From: Marinifilum breve
GTDB taxonomy: Bacteria > Bacteroidota > Bacteroidia > Bacteroidales > Marinifilaceae
DNA length: 64,000 nucleotides
Assembly (NCBI RefSeq): GCF_003202155.1
Contig: NZ_QFLI01000005.1
Location: forward strand, 1 to 64,000
Direction of reading: 5' to 3'
Positions 17,581 through 26,463 of this stretch are shown in pieces. How positions within the stretch are numbered: position 1 is the first letter of the stretch; each line of letters starts with the position of its first letter. The position numbers and the translations under genes were made by a program. The notes below the pieces were generated by a model that saw only the letters and a program-made list of their open reading frames with translations, was not told where the DNA came from and searched no databases.

Positions 17581-19578
17581 TTATCTTTTGGCAAACTCTT
17601 TCTTTCCGTTCTCCAGAAACTCAAGGAATCTGTCCGCATTCAAGTCATATGCTCGAGGTTCAACCAGAGTATTCTCATCATGATCTAAAAGCACATAATA
17701 AGGCTGTGCATTTACTCCAAATCTGGTAATCTGGAAATCGGCATATTTCTTACCCAATGTCTTTTTTACTTTTCCATCGTAAGTAGAAGTTATCCAATCT
17801 TCTTCAGGCAGTTTCTGTTTGTCATCCACATATAATGCAATAATCACATAATCCTCACGCAGTACTTTCTGCACTCTGGCATCAGACCAAACATTGGCTT
17901 CCATCTCTCTACAGTTTACACAACCGTGCCCCGTGAAATCGATAAAAATAGGTTTATTTTGCTCCTTGGCACAAGCTAATCCTTGCTCGAAATCAAAATA
18001 ACCTTGCAAGCCATGTGGCAAGTGCAATTTATCAGCGTACTTTGGTGTTTCACAAATCTCATTTTTGGCACCTTTAAAACTAGCTCCTGACTGATCGCGA
18101 ACTATGGCGGAGATATCAAAATCTTGTGTGGTTTGTGGTGGCAAATAACCTGAAATCGCCTTTAGCGGCGCTCCAAACATTCCTGGAACCATATACACTA
18201 CGAAAGAGAAAGAACAAATTGCCAACATTAATCTTGGTACCGATATGTATTTTAAATCACTATCGTGACTGAATTTTAATTTACCCAACAGATAAAATCC
18301 CATTAAAGTGAAAATTACAATCCAAATTCCCAGGTATACTTCTCTATCCAAAATTCCCCAATGATAAGTCTGATCGGCAATACTTAAGAATTTCAACCCT
18401 AAGGCCAATTCTAAAAATCCCAATACAACTTTTACGGAATTTAGCCATCCTCCCGATTTTGGAAGATTACTTAACCACGAAGGAAAAATGGCAAAAAGGG
18501 TAAATGGCAATGCAAATGCCAAGGAGAATCCAAACATTCCAATAATAGGCTCCAAAACCTCTCCTCCTGCCGATTGAACCAAAATAGAACCAACAATTGG
18601 CCCTGTACAAGAGAATGAAACCAATACCAATGTAAATGCCATAAAGAAGGATCCTGCCAATCCTCCTTGATCCTCTTTTGCCACTGATTTATTCACCAAC
18701 CAAGATGGCATGGTAATTTCAAACATTCCGAAGAATGAAAAAGCAAAAATGAAGAAAATGGCAAAGAAAATTACATTAGGAATCCAATGTGTACTTAACC
18801 AATTGGCAAAATCAGCTCCTAAAGTAATGGCTACAATTGTACCAATAATGGTATATATTCCAATAATCGAAATCCCATAAAATACTGCATTGAAAATGGC
18901 CTTCTTTCTGTTTTCTGAGCTATGCATAAAGAATGACACTGTCATCGGAATCATTGGAAATACACAAGGAGTAAGCAAAGCGATCAATCCAAAGGTAAAG
19001 GCTATAAAAAACAATGACCACAACGAAGCGTATTCCTTTCTTGGATTCTTCATTGCATTGATTTTTTCCTTTTCAGCCTTTACAGGCGCTTCCTTAACTT
19101 GATTGGATACTGTACTTCCCTCGTTAATGGCAAACTCAAAATCGGGAGTAAACAACACACATTCCCCTTCTCTACAAGTTTGATATTCCATTTCGCCTGA
19201 AACCGTAAATGCTACATCAGATAAAACCTTAATTTTTTGTTTTAAGATTGCTTCATGCTCAAAATATTCGATATCCATCTCGAATATTTCGTCGAAAGTT
19301 TTTTTTGCTTTGGTAATTTCTTCTACTTCACCAATGCGTTCATAATTTCCCGATTCCTCAAAAGTAAAACTCAATCGAACCGGTCCTCCGTCTTCAAAAT
19401 GCTGCGAATACAAATGCCAATCCTGATCTATTTGTGCTTTAAATACTAGATTGAATTCTGTATCACTTAATTTTTCAGTAGTAAATTCCCAGGAAACAGT
19501 TTCTAAAATTTGTGCTTGTGTGCTCAAGAAACTGGTAAGGAGTATTCCCAGAAGTAAGGTGAGAATTTTTTGTTTCAT
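17581..19578 (-). CDS. dsbD: Thiol:disulfide interchange protein DsbD
   Basis: A 665-residue inner-membrane electron carrier that passes reducing power from cytoplasmic thioredoxin to the periplasm. Order: signal peptide (1-22); periplasmic alpha domain with Cys135 and Cys140 (CREGEC); a linker; an eight-helix CcdA-like domain (about 185-470) with the conserved Cys205 in LLTPCVFPM and Cys324 in SFSCTGP; and a C-terminal thioredoxin-like domain with Cys553 and Cys556 in GCVNC. All six working cysteines are present. The gene is alone on its transcript. Confidence 0.93.
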   Translation of the reverse strand: MKQKILTLLLGILLTSFLSTQAQILETVSWEFTTEKLSDTEFNLVFKAQIDQDWHLYSQHFEDGGPVRLSFTFEESGNYERIGEVEEITKAKKTFDEIFEMDIEYFEHEAILKQKIKVLSDVAFTVSGEMEYQTCREGECVLFTPDFEFAINEGSTVSNQVKEAPVKAEKEKINAMKNPRKEYASLWSLFFIAFTFGLIALLTPCVFPMIPMTVSFFMHSSENRKKAIFNAVFYGISIIGIYTIIGTIVAITLGADFANWLSTHWIPNVIFFAIFFIFAFSFFGMFEITMPSWLVNKSVAKEDQGGLAGSFFMAFTLVLVSFSCTGPIVGSILVQSAGGEVLEPIIGMFGFSLAFALPFTLFAIFPSWLSNLPKSGGWLNSVKVVLGFLELALGLKFLSIADQTYHWGILDREVYLGIWIVIFTLMGFYLLGKLKFSHDSDLKYISVPRLMLAICSFSFVVYMVPGMFGAPLKAISGYLPPQTTQDFDISAIVRDQSGASFKGAKNEICETPKYADKLHLPHGLQGYFDFEQGLACAKEQNKPIFIDFTGHGCVNCREMEANVWSDARVQKVLREDYVIIALYVDDKQKLPEEDWITSTYDGKVKKTLGKKYADFQITRFGVNAQPYYVLLDHDENTLVEPRAYDLNADRFLEFLENGKKEFAKR

Positions 19579-19643
19579 ATGGTTTAGTTTTTACTATAAC
19601 ACTTATAAAATTAGCATTATAAGTAAATTACACAAAACCATAT

Positions 19644-19672
19644 AATCCTCTTAACAGTTATTTAAGAGGATT
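19644..19672 (-). terminator. Probable terminator hairpin of RNase G gene
   Basis: An 11-bp perfect stem (AATCCTCTTAA with TTAAGAGGATT) 25 nt past the stop codon. The T tract is weak on the leftward side. Confidence 0.5.
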
Positions 19673-19696
19673 TTGCAATATGTATCAATAAAGTGA

Positions 19697-21247
19697 TTAT
19701 AGTTCGATTTCCTGGTTGTTGTTGTCGAAAATCTTATATACCAATAAATCGTATGAAGGAATTTCTTTTACCGCCAATTTAATTCCTAATTTCGATTGCC
19801 ATTCACGACGCAATGTCTTCCAGAAACCTTTGTTGATATAGGCAGCAACAAATGGATGTACTTTTAATGTAAGTTTCTTTTCTCCACTATCAGCAACCGA
19901 TTTTAGTTTTTCTTCAATTTGATCGGTTAACAACACAGCTGGTGATATTTTTCCTGTACCAAGACAAGTAGGGCAAGTTTCCTGAATTTCGATGTTCATT
20001 TCAGGACGAACACGTTGACGAGTAATTTGCATCAAACCAAACTTACTTAAAGGCAAGATATTGTGTTTGGTTCTGTCCTGTCCCATCACCTCTTTCATGC
20101 GTTCGAAAACCTTCTGGCGATTCTCAGCAGAATGCATATCGATAAAATCGACAACAATAATTCCACCCATATCGCGCAAGCGAAGCTGACGAGCAATTTC
20201 ATCGGCAGCAGCAAGATTAACTTCTACAGCGTTTGTTTCCTGGTCGTTTCCTGCTTTCGAACGGTTTCCACTATTTACATCAATAACATGGAAAGCCTCG
20301 GTATGTTCAATGATAAGGTAAGCTCCGTTTTTAAACGAAACAGTTTTCCCGAAGGAAGATTTAATTTGCTTATCAACACCCAACTGATCAAAAATCGGCA
20401 TATCTCCACCAACATGTTTCACAATTTTTGATTTCTCAGGAGCGATTCCAGCAATGTAGTTTTTAATATCCTTGGCAGCACTTGCATCATTTACATAGAT
20501 ATTTTCGAATGATGAATTCAAAATATCACGCAAAATAGCAGTAGTTCTGTCCATTTCACCCAAAACCAATTTTGGAGGATGCATATCTCTGATATGTTGG
20601 AAACTTCCTTCCCATTTCTCCACCAAAGTTCTAAGTTCCTGATCTAATTCAGCAACACGTTTTCCTTCAGCAACAGTTCTAACAATAACCCCGTAGTTTT
20701 TAGGCTTAATGCTCTGAAGTAGCTGACGTAAACGATTCTTCTCTTCGGTTGATTTAATTTTCTGAGAAATAGAAACTTTATCCGAAAAAGGAATCAGAAC
20801 AATATTTCGTCCTGCAATGGATATTTCCGAGCAAAGTCTCGGTCCTTTTGTAGAAATAGGCTCTTTGGCAACCTGCACCAGAATGTATTGCCCCGACTTA
20901 AGAACATCGGACATTTTACCATTCTTATCGATATCCTGTTCCAATCTCATTTTAGAGATGGACAGATTACGACCTTTTCTTGCCAAGGCCTGTTGTAAGA
21001 ATTTATTTAGAGAACGAAATTGATGTCCTAGGTCAAGATAATGCAAAAATGCATCTTTCTCATACCCAACATCAACAAACGCAGCATTCAACCCGGGCAT
21101 AATCTTCTTTACCTTTCCCAAATATATGTCTCCTACCGCAAATTGAAGATTACTTTTCTCTCTGGTTAACTCAACCAATTGTTTGTTGCTAAGCAGAGCA
21201 ATTACAATTTCATTAGGGTTTACATCAATTACAAGCTCGTTACTCAC
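19697..21247 (-). CDS. rng: Ribonuclease G/E family endoribonuclease
   Basis: A 516-residue single-strand-specific endoribonuclease of the RNase E/G family, which processes rRNA 5' ends and turns over mRNA. An S1 RNA-binding domain covers about residues 35-125 (GDIYLGKVKKIMPGLNAAFVDVG). The magnesium-binding Asp residues are in FHVIDVNSGN and IIVVDFIDM. The zinc-link CPTC is near residue 425. It lacks the long degradosome scaffold tail of RNase E, so RNase G is the better name. A ribosomal-type micro-protein and HU follow upstream on the same strand. Confidence 0.92.
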   Translation of the reverse strand: MSNELVIDVNPNEIVIALLSNKQLVELTREKSNLQFAVGDIYLGKVKKIMPGLNAAFVDVGYEKDAFLHYLDLGHQFRSLNKFLQQALARKGRNLSISKMRLEQDIDKNGKMSDVLKSGQYILVQVAKEPISTKGPRLCSEISIAGRNIVLIPFSDKVSISQKIKSTEEKNRLRQLLQSIKPKNYGVIVRTVAEGKRVAELDQELRTLVEKWEGSFQHIRDMHPPKLVLGEMDRTTAILRDILNSSFENIYVNDASAAKDIKNYIAGIAPEKSKIVKHVGGDMPIFDQLGVDKQIKSSFGKTVSFKNGAYLIIEHTEAFHVIDVNSGNRSKAGNDQETNAVEVNLAAADEIARQLRLRDMGGIIVVDFIDMHSAENRQKVFERMKEVMGQDRTKHNILPLSKFGLMQITRQRVRPEMNIEIQETCPTCLGTGKISPAVLLTDQIEEKLKSVADSGEKKLTLKVHPFVAAYINKGFWKTLRREWQSKLGIKLAVKEIPSYDLLVYKIFDNNNQEIEL

Positions 21248-21299
21248 TATTTAAATTCTTCTTATTTTTATTAAAGGTAATCAGTTCTTACAAATAGAT

Positions 21300-21331
21300 A
21301 AACCTAAAGTACTAAAAAGTTCTTTAGGTTT
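21300..21331 (-). terminator. Probable terminator of the HU/micro-protein transcript
   Basis: AAACCTAAAG and CTTTAGGTTT form a perfect 10-bp stem with a 12-nt loop. It lies 36 nt beyond the micro-protein stop. The trailing T run on this strand is short, so confidence is moderate. Confidence 0.55.
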
Positions 21332-21366
21332 ATTTATTTTGTTCTTACAAACAAGCTATAAGAAAA

Positions 21367-21459
21367 TTATTTCTTCTTCTTATGACGGTTTTTTCTTAGT
21401 CTTTTCTTACGCTTGTGCGTAGCCATCTTATGTCTTTTTCTTTTCTTTCCGCTAGGCAT
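21367..21459 (-). CDS. 30-residue basic protein, AURKAIP1/bS22-like
   Basis: A micro-gene of 31 codons including the stop. The product starts MPSGKKRKRHKMATHKRKKR and ends in four Lys; nearly two thirds of it is Lys, Arg or His. The pattern of a basic run, Met, then KxHKRKKxxRxxRH resembles the AURKAIP1/COX24 domain, which includes the actinobacterial small-subunit protein bS22 and mitochondrial mS38. A ribosome-bound role is therefore likely, but this is by analogy. It sits between the RNase G and HU genes, and its start is 36 nt after the HU stop. Confidence 0.7.
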   Translation of the reverse strand: MPSGKKRKRHKMATHKRKKRLRKNRHKKKK

Positions 21460-21495
21460 AACTTCGAATTATTTAATGAATTTAAAAATCTAAAA

Positions 21496-21780
21496 CTACT
21501 TTACGTTAGTTTTCACTTTACTTACGAAAGTTTTCGCAGGCTTGAAAGCTGGAATAAAGTGTTCAGGGATTATAATTGTAGTGTTTTTAGAAATGTTTCT
21601 TGCAGTTTTCTCTGCTCTTTTCTTAACGATAAAACTTCCGAAACCTCTCAAATACACATTCTTTCCTTTTACCAATGAACCTTTAATTGTATCCATGAAA
21701 GCTTCTACAGTTTTCTGAACTGTAATTTTCTCAATTCCTGTGTTTTTAGAAATCTCGTTAACAATATCTGCTTTAGTCAT
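21496..21780 (-). CDS. HU/IHF-family DNA-binding protein
   Basis: A 94-residue histone-like protein. The N-terminal helical dimerisation half (MTKADIVNEISKNTGIEKIT) and the GFGSFIVKKRAEKTARNISKNTTIIIP arm are those of HU. Lys-rich ends follow the HU pattern. It bends DNA and organises the nucleoid; the homo- or heterodimer question cannot be answered here. It is the first gene of a leftward pair with the AURKAIP1-like micro-gene. It diverges from mutY, with about 150 nt between. Confidence 0.92.
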   Translation of the reverse strand: MTKADIVNEISKNTGIEKITVQKTVEAFMDTIKGSLVKGKNVYLRGFGSFIVKKRAEKTARNISKNTTIIIPEHFIPAFKPAKTFVSKVKTNVK

Positions 21781-21930
21781 CTCTTAAAAAATCTTTAATT
21801 ATCAATTATTTACAACATCATTTCCTCAAATCAGATTGCAAATATATAAGATTTCCAGTTATTAACGAAATTGAAAACAAATATTTTTACGCATTTTTGA
21901 AAAAAATTGAATCATACATTTTTTTTCGAG

Positions 21931-22980
21931 ATGCTTAATAACCAAATCATAAACTGGTATTGCGAGAACAAACGCGACCTGCCTTGGCGAAATACAAAGG
22001 ATCCATATCTAATATGGATTTCTGAAATCATGTTACAACAAACCAGAGTTGTCACAGCAATTGACTATTATTACAAATTTACAAAAAGGTTTCCAACTGT
22101 AACAGATTTAGCATTAGCTGATGAGCAAGAAGTTTTAAATTTATGGCAAGGACTAGGATATTATTCCCGTGCCAGAAATTTACATCATGCAGCAAAAACC
22201 ATACATACTATATATAAAGGTATATTTCCAAATACTTATAAAGAGATTCTTGCTTTAAAAGGTGTTGGCTCATACACTGCTGCGGCAATTTCATCTTTTG
22301 CATACAATTTACCTTATGCGGCAATAGACGGTAATGTTTATAGAGTGCTAGCAAGATTGTTTGGCATAGAAACTCCAATTGATAGTACTGAAGGGAAAAA
22401 GGTATTTCAAAATCTTGCTACTGAAACTATGGGTAATGCAAGACCAGAAGTATACAATCAGGCAATCATTGAATTTGGTGCATTACAATGTACTCCAAAG
22501 TCGCCCAACTGTAGCACTTGCCCAGTTCATTCCAATTGTTTTGCCTACAGTTCAAATATGGTAGATCAGTTGCCGGTAAAGAGCAAACAAATTAAGCCGA
22601 AGAATCGATACTTCTACTATTTGTTTCTATCTTGTTCAGGTCGTTTTGCCATTGAAAAAAGAGAGGGAAAAGATATTTGGCAAAACATGTATCAATATCC
22701 CCTTATTGAGAGTAATTTTGAACTTTCAACTGAGCAATTGCTGCAGTCGGATCAATGGAATGATATTTTTGATTCATCCAATTTGGTAATACAATCAATT
22801 AGTGATAATATCGTGCACAAATTGACACATCAAAATATCAATACCAAGTTCATTCATATTGATATTAGTGCAGAGGAAATCAAAAATTTCGAAAGGTTTA
22901 TTTTTGTGAATAAAAAGGAATCGGAAGAATATCCATTCCCTAAGCTGATTAATAATCACATTTTAAACTGTGATATTTAA
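21931..22980 (+). CDS. mutY: A/G-specific adenine glycosylase
   Basis: About 349 residues from the ATG at 21931; an upstream TTG at 21907 would add eight residues and is less likely. MutY removes adenine mispaired with 8-oxoguanine. Seen are WISEIMLQQTRV with the catalytic Glu, the helix-hairpin-helix LKGVGSYTAAAI, and the conserved Asp in AIDGNVYRVLAR. The iron-sulfur ligands are C-x6-C-x2-C-x5-C in CTPKSPNCSTCPVHSNC. A C-terminal NUDIX-like lesion-recognition domain follows. The order mutY-ssb-gldE-gldD is conserved in many gliding Bacteroidota. Confidence 0.93.
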   Translation: MLNNQIINWYCENKRDLPWRNTKDPYLIWISEIMLQQTRVVTAIDYYYKFTKRFPTVTDLALADEQEVLNLWQGLGYYSRARNLHHAAKTIHTIYKGIFPNTYKEILALKGVGSYTAAAISSFAYNLPYAAIDGNVYRVLARLFGIETPIDSTEGKKVFQNLATETMGNARPEVYNQAIIEFGALQCTPKSPNCSTCPVHSNCFAYSSNMVDQLPVKSKQIKPKNRYFYYLFLSCSGRFAIEKREGKDIWQNMYQYPLIESNFELSTEQLLQSDQWNDIFDSSNLVIQSISDNIVHKLTHQNINTKFIHIDISAEEIKNFERFIFVNKKESEEYPFPKLINNHILNCDI

Positions 22981-23056
22981 AATAAGCCTTAAATATATTA
23001 TGATACAACATAAAAGTTTGTACCTTTAACGTATTGCTAACTAAAAATTTAAACAT

Positions 23057-23488
23057 ATGTCAGTAAACAAAGTAATTCTAGTAGGAAACGTAGGAAAAGA
23101 TCCTGAAGTAAAATACTTCGACAATGATGTAAGTGTTTGTAATTTTCCTTTGGCTACAAGCGAAACTTATACCAAAAATGGTGAAAAAGTTACCCAAACC
23201 GAATGGCATAACATTGTTCTTTGGCGCGGATTGGCTAAGGTTGCTGAAAACTACGTAAAAAAAGGTATGCAATTGTATATCGAAGGTAGCTTAAGAACCA
23301 GATCTTGGGAAGATCAGGATGGAAATAAAAAATACATTACAGAAGTTATGGCTTCGAACATGCAAATGTTGGGTAGAAAAGGTGATAACGAAGCTGCTCC
23401 CCAAGCAAGTTCTGAAATGACTCAGCCAACAACTACTGCAGCTGCTGATAGTTCTGTTGAGGAAGAAACTGATGATCTTCCATTCTAA
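23057..23488 (+). CDS. ssb: Single-stranded DNA-binding protein
   Basis: A 143-residue SSB. An OB fold covers residues 1-105 (MSVNKVILVGNVGKDPEVKY, WHNIVLWRGLAKVAENYVKKG). A Gln/Ala/Thr-rich linker follows, then the acidic tail DDLPF that recruits replication and repair proteins. Length is normal. It lies between mutY and gldE; the next start is only 32 nt beyond its stop. Confidence 0.96.
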   Translation: MSVNKVILVGNVGKDPEVKYFDNDVSVCNFPLATSETYTKNGEKVTQTEWHNIVLWRGLAKVAENYVKKGMQLYIEGSLRTRSWEDQDGNKKYITEVMASNMQMLGRKGDNEAAPQASSEMTQPTTTAAADSSVEEETDDLPF

Positions 23489-23520
23489 ATTACGCGAGTG
23501 TTAACTAACTTGAGAAAAAA

Positions 23521-24852
23521 TTGGAAACAGACAGTTTTTCAACACTATTTTTAAACAATTCTGATATTGTTTTTCACACTTTAGATATAAGTACCATTAT
23601 AAGTTTACTTGTAATGGTACTTCTTTTATTTTGCTCCGCTTTGATTTCAGGATCCGAAGTTGCTTTGTTTTCTTTATCACCACAACAAATTAGTGGTATT
23701 GAAGCAGAAGAAAATCAAAAAAACAGACGATTATTAAAGCTTTTAAGAATGCCAGAGGAGCTACTGGCAACCATTCTGATTGGTAATAACTTTGTAAATG
23801 TTGGTATTGTTATCCTTTCCAGCTTTATTACCAATTCGATAGTAGATTTCTCGAATGCACCAACCATTGGATTTTTGGTTCAGGTGGTGATTATCACATT
23901 CCTGTTATTATTGTTTGGAGAAATTATACCAAAGGTTTATGCCACGCAAACATCGGTTAAGTTTTCGAAATTCATGGCTTTTCCATTGTACTATATGGAA
24001 AAGATATTCAGACCGATGTCGGCAATTCTAATCAAATCAACTTCGATTGTTAACAAACGTATTTCCAAGAGACAAAACATCTCTATGGGTGATTTATCGC
24101 AGGCACTTGAATTAACTGCCGACGAAATCACCGAAGAAATGGAAATTCTGGAAGGAATTGTAAATTTTGGAAACATCAATGTGGTGGAAATTATGAAATC
24201 GCGTGTTGATGTTGTTGCCATTGACGTAAGAATGGGATTTGGAAAACTGAAATCGATTCTAATCGATTCGGGATATTCCAGAATTCCTGTTTACGATGGA
24301 ACTTTCGATAACGTGAAAGGAATTTTGTATGTGAAAGATCTACTGCCTCATCACCACAAACCAAACACATTTCGTTGGCAATCGATAATCAGACCTCCGT
24401 TTTATGTGCCTGAAACCAAAAAAATCAACGATTTGTTAGAAGAGTTCCAGACTCAAAAAAATCACATGGCCATTGTTGTTGATGAATATGGTGGCACATC
24501 TGGTATTATTACTATGGAAGATATCCTGGAAGAAATTATTGGAGACATTCCAGATGAGTCGGATGAAGAAAAAGAAACTTATACACTAGAAAAAGACGGC
24601 ACTTACCTGTTCGAAGGAAAAACTTTGCTTAACGATTTCTTTAAAATTACAGAATTAGATTCTGATTTATTTGAAAATATTAAAGGTGACGCCGATACAT
24701 TGGCTGGTCTTTTATTGGAAATGAAAGGTGAAATTCCTCAAAAGAAAGAAGAATTCATGCACAAGGATTTCAAGTTTATTGTAGAAGCCGTTGATAATAG
24801 AAGAATCAAGAAAATTCGTTTTCTTCCACCTAAAGTAAAATTAGCCAAATAA
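23521..24852 (+). CDS. gldE: Gliding motility-associated protein GldE
   Basis: A 443-residue membrane protein of the CNNM/HlyC-CorC type. Three to four membrane helices fill residues 20-160. Two CBS domains follow (about 205-335), and a CorC_HlyC domain closes the chain. Its place between ssb and gldD, as in Flavobacterium johnsoniae, identifies it as GldE, a partner of the GldD lipoprotein. The first codon is TTG at 23521; no better ATG lies before the membrane part. Presence of gldD/gldE does not prove gliding, since type IX secretion users without gliding also keep gld genes. Confidence 0.88.
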   Translation: METDSFSTLFLNNSDIVFHTLDISTIISLLVMVLLLFCSALISGSEVALFSLSPQQISGIEAEENQKNRRLLKLLRMPEELLATILIGNNFVNVGIVILSSFITNSIVDFSNAPTIGFLVQVVIITFLLLLFGEIIPKVYATQTSVKFSKFMAFPLYYMEKIFRPMSAILIKSTSIVNKRISKRQNISMGDLSQALELTADEITEEMEILEGIVNFGNINVVEIMKSRVDVVAIDVRMGFGKLKSILIDSGYSRIPVYDGTFDNVKGILYVKDLLPHHHKPNTFRWQSIIRPPFYVPETKKINDLLEEFQTQKNHMAIVVDEYGGTSGIITMEDILEEIIGDIPDESDEEKETYTLEKDGTYLFEGKTLLNDFFKITELDSDLFENIKGDADTLAGLLLEMKGEIPQKKEEFMHKDFKFIVEAVDNRRIKKIRFLPPKVKLAK

Positions 24853-24879
24853 AAACATTACATCTGAATAAAGTACAAA

Positions 24880-25461
24880 ATGAAGTTAACTCAGTTCGTT
24901 TCATACACTCTTATTGTCTTTCTTGCACTTGGATTTATATCCTGTAAAGAAAAATACACGCCAAAACCTAAAGGTTATTTTCGTATTGATTTGCCAGAAA
25001 AACAGTACGAAAACTGGAGCAATAATTACCCATACAGTTTCGATAAATTGTCAATTGCTAATGTGAGACCAGACAAGACAAAAGGTGCCGAAAAATATTG
25101 GTTAAACATTCAGTATCCCGATTACAAGGCGACAATTCACTTAAGCTATAAAAGTGTAAACGGAAATGTTGAGGAGTATCTGGAAGATTCGCGAAAAATG
25201 GCATACAAACACAGCATTAAAGCTGATGCCATTGGAGAGCAAGCATTCCAAAATCAGGATAAAAATGTATATGCGCTGATTTATAGAATTAAAGGAAATG
25301 CTGCCTCATCGGTGCAATTTGTTGCAACGGATAGTACCAAGCATTTTTTGCGTGGAGCACTTTACTTTAAAGAGCATCCCAACCAAGATTCTTTGGCGCC
25401 AGTAATTCAGTATATCGATAAAGATATGGTGAAGTTGATTGAAAGCTTAGAGTGGAAATAA
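24880..25461 (+). CDS. gldD: Gliding motility lipoprotein GldD
   Basis: A 193-residue lipoprotein. The signal peptide ends with the lipobox LGFISC, so Cys22 is the predicted acylated residue. The conserved GldD opening (YTPKPKGYFRIDLPEKQYENW) follows. GldD is required for gliding and chitin use in F. johnsoniae; its exact role is unknown. It starts 27 nt after gldE and its stop codon overlaps the next start in a TAATG junction. Confidence 0.93.
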   Translation: MKLTQFVSYTLIVFLALGFISCKEKYTPKPKGYFRIDLPEKQYENWSNNYPYSFDKLSIANVRPDKTKGAEKYWLNIQYPDYKATIHLSYKSVNGNVEEYLEDSRKMAYKHSIKADAIGEQAFQNQDKNVYALIYRIKGNAASSVQFVATDSTKHFLRGALYFKEHPNQDSLAPVIQYIDKDMVKLIESLEWK

Positions 25462-26093
25462 TGCCATTATTTAAACACCTACATATTAGCGACGATTGTA
25501 ATCTATACATCTGGAAGATTGATGAAGAGGTAGATTACCTAAAAAATCAAGTTGAATTAAGCGATAAGGAGCTTGAAAAATTCAATGGATTTGGTAGCCA
25601 ATCGAGGAAAAAAGAATATTTGACTACCCGATTGCTGGTTCAGAAATACATTGCTGCCGATTTAAGAATGGAGAACAACGAACATGGGAAGCCATTTCTA
25701 ATTGATTCCGATTTAAATATTAGCGTTAGCCATACCAAGAATTTTGCAGCTATATTTGTAAGTAAGCATTCCATTCCTGCTTTAGATATGGAATACCTAT
25801 CGGATAGGGTTGATCGAATTGCAAAGCGCTTTCTTTCTGAATCGGAGCTGGAAAATATTTCAGAGCAAGATCGAACTTTCCACCTATACCAACACTGGTG
25901 CGCAAAGGAATGCTTGATTAAATTCTATGGCAAAAAGGATGTGCATTTAATTAATGAGTTGAAGATTCATCCTTTTTCACCCGATCAAGATACATTCACA
26001 GGGGAAGTTTGTCGTGATGATTTTTCTGAATCATATACCTTTCAGCACATAAATTTTGATGGGTATTTGTTGGTTTATTCCTTGAATCCCTGA
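25461..26093 (+). CDS. 4'-phosphopantetheinyl transferase superfamily protein
   Basis: About 210 residues from the ATG at 25461, which overlaps the gldD stop as TAATG; a GTG at 25452 is an alternative. It is an Sfp-type enzyme that would attach the phosphopantetheine arm of CoA to a carrier-protein serine. The magnesium and CoA region appears as ISVSHTKNFAAI, ALDMEYLSDRVDRIAKRFLS and the W-x3-KE helix HWCAKECLIKFYG. The translational coupling with gldD is notable. It could be the housekeeping AcpS or serve a natural-product pathway; nothing near decides this. Confidence 0.82.
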   Translation: MPLFKHLHISDDCNLYIWKIDEEVDYLKNQVELSDKELEKFNGFGSQSRKKEYLTTRLLVQKYIAADLRMENNEHGKPFLIDSDLNISVSHTKNFAAIFVSKHSIPALDMEYLSDRVDRIAKRFLSESELENISEQDRTFHLYQHWCAKECLIKFYGKKDVHLINELKIHPFSPDQDTFTGEVCRDDFSESYTFQHINFDGYLLVYSLNP

Positions 26094-26098
26094 AGTAT

Positions 26099-26461
26099 CA
26101 ACATTATTTCTTGTTCTTTTAACGTTAATACTTGTGTTTTCAATGTTGAAATCTAAGTCGGCAACATTGCCAGCTGAAATTTCAACGTTAAAAGCTCAGG
26201 TTTCAGCGGGAAAAGCTGTCTTTTCAATCAAAAAACAAGTCCTTCAAACCTAGAAAGACAACAAAAAACATTAAAAGGTAAGGTTTCAACACTAAAACCT
26301 CAGGATTTAATATTACCCACTCAACTTTTAATGTCGTACGCTCTCCTTTGAACGTTATTAATTCAACTTTCAACCTTGCCGTGTTACCTTTCGACATTAA
26401 AACTTCAAGTTTTTACACTAAAAATTGAACTTATAACACTATATCTTCTCTATTCAACGTA
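26099..26461. repeat. 18-unit degenerate 21-bp array filling the intergenic space
   Basis: A degenerate core NAACRTT recurs at 26099, 26120, 26141, 26162, 26183, 26204, 26225, 26245, 26266, 26287, 26308, 26329, 26350, 26371, 26392, 26413, 26434 and 26455. All steps are 21 bp except one of 20. Around the core the best units read TTTCAACGTTAAAACCTCAGG-like, with AACGTT palindromic in several. The array starts just after the PPTase stop and ends at the stop codon of the convergent phosphatase-like gene, so it occupies the whole 370-bp gap. No reading frame stays open across it. Confidence 0.88.
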
Positions 26462-26463
26462 GC

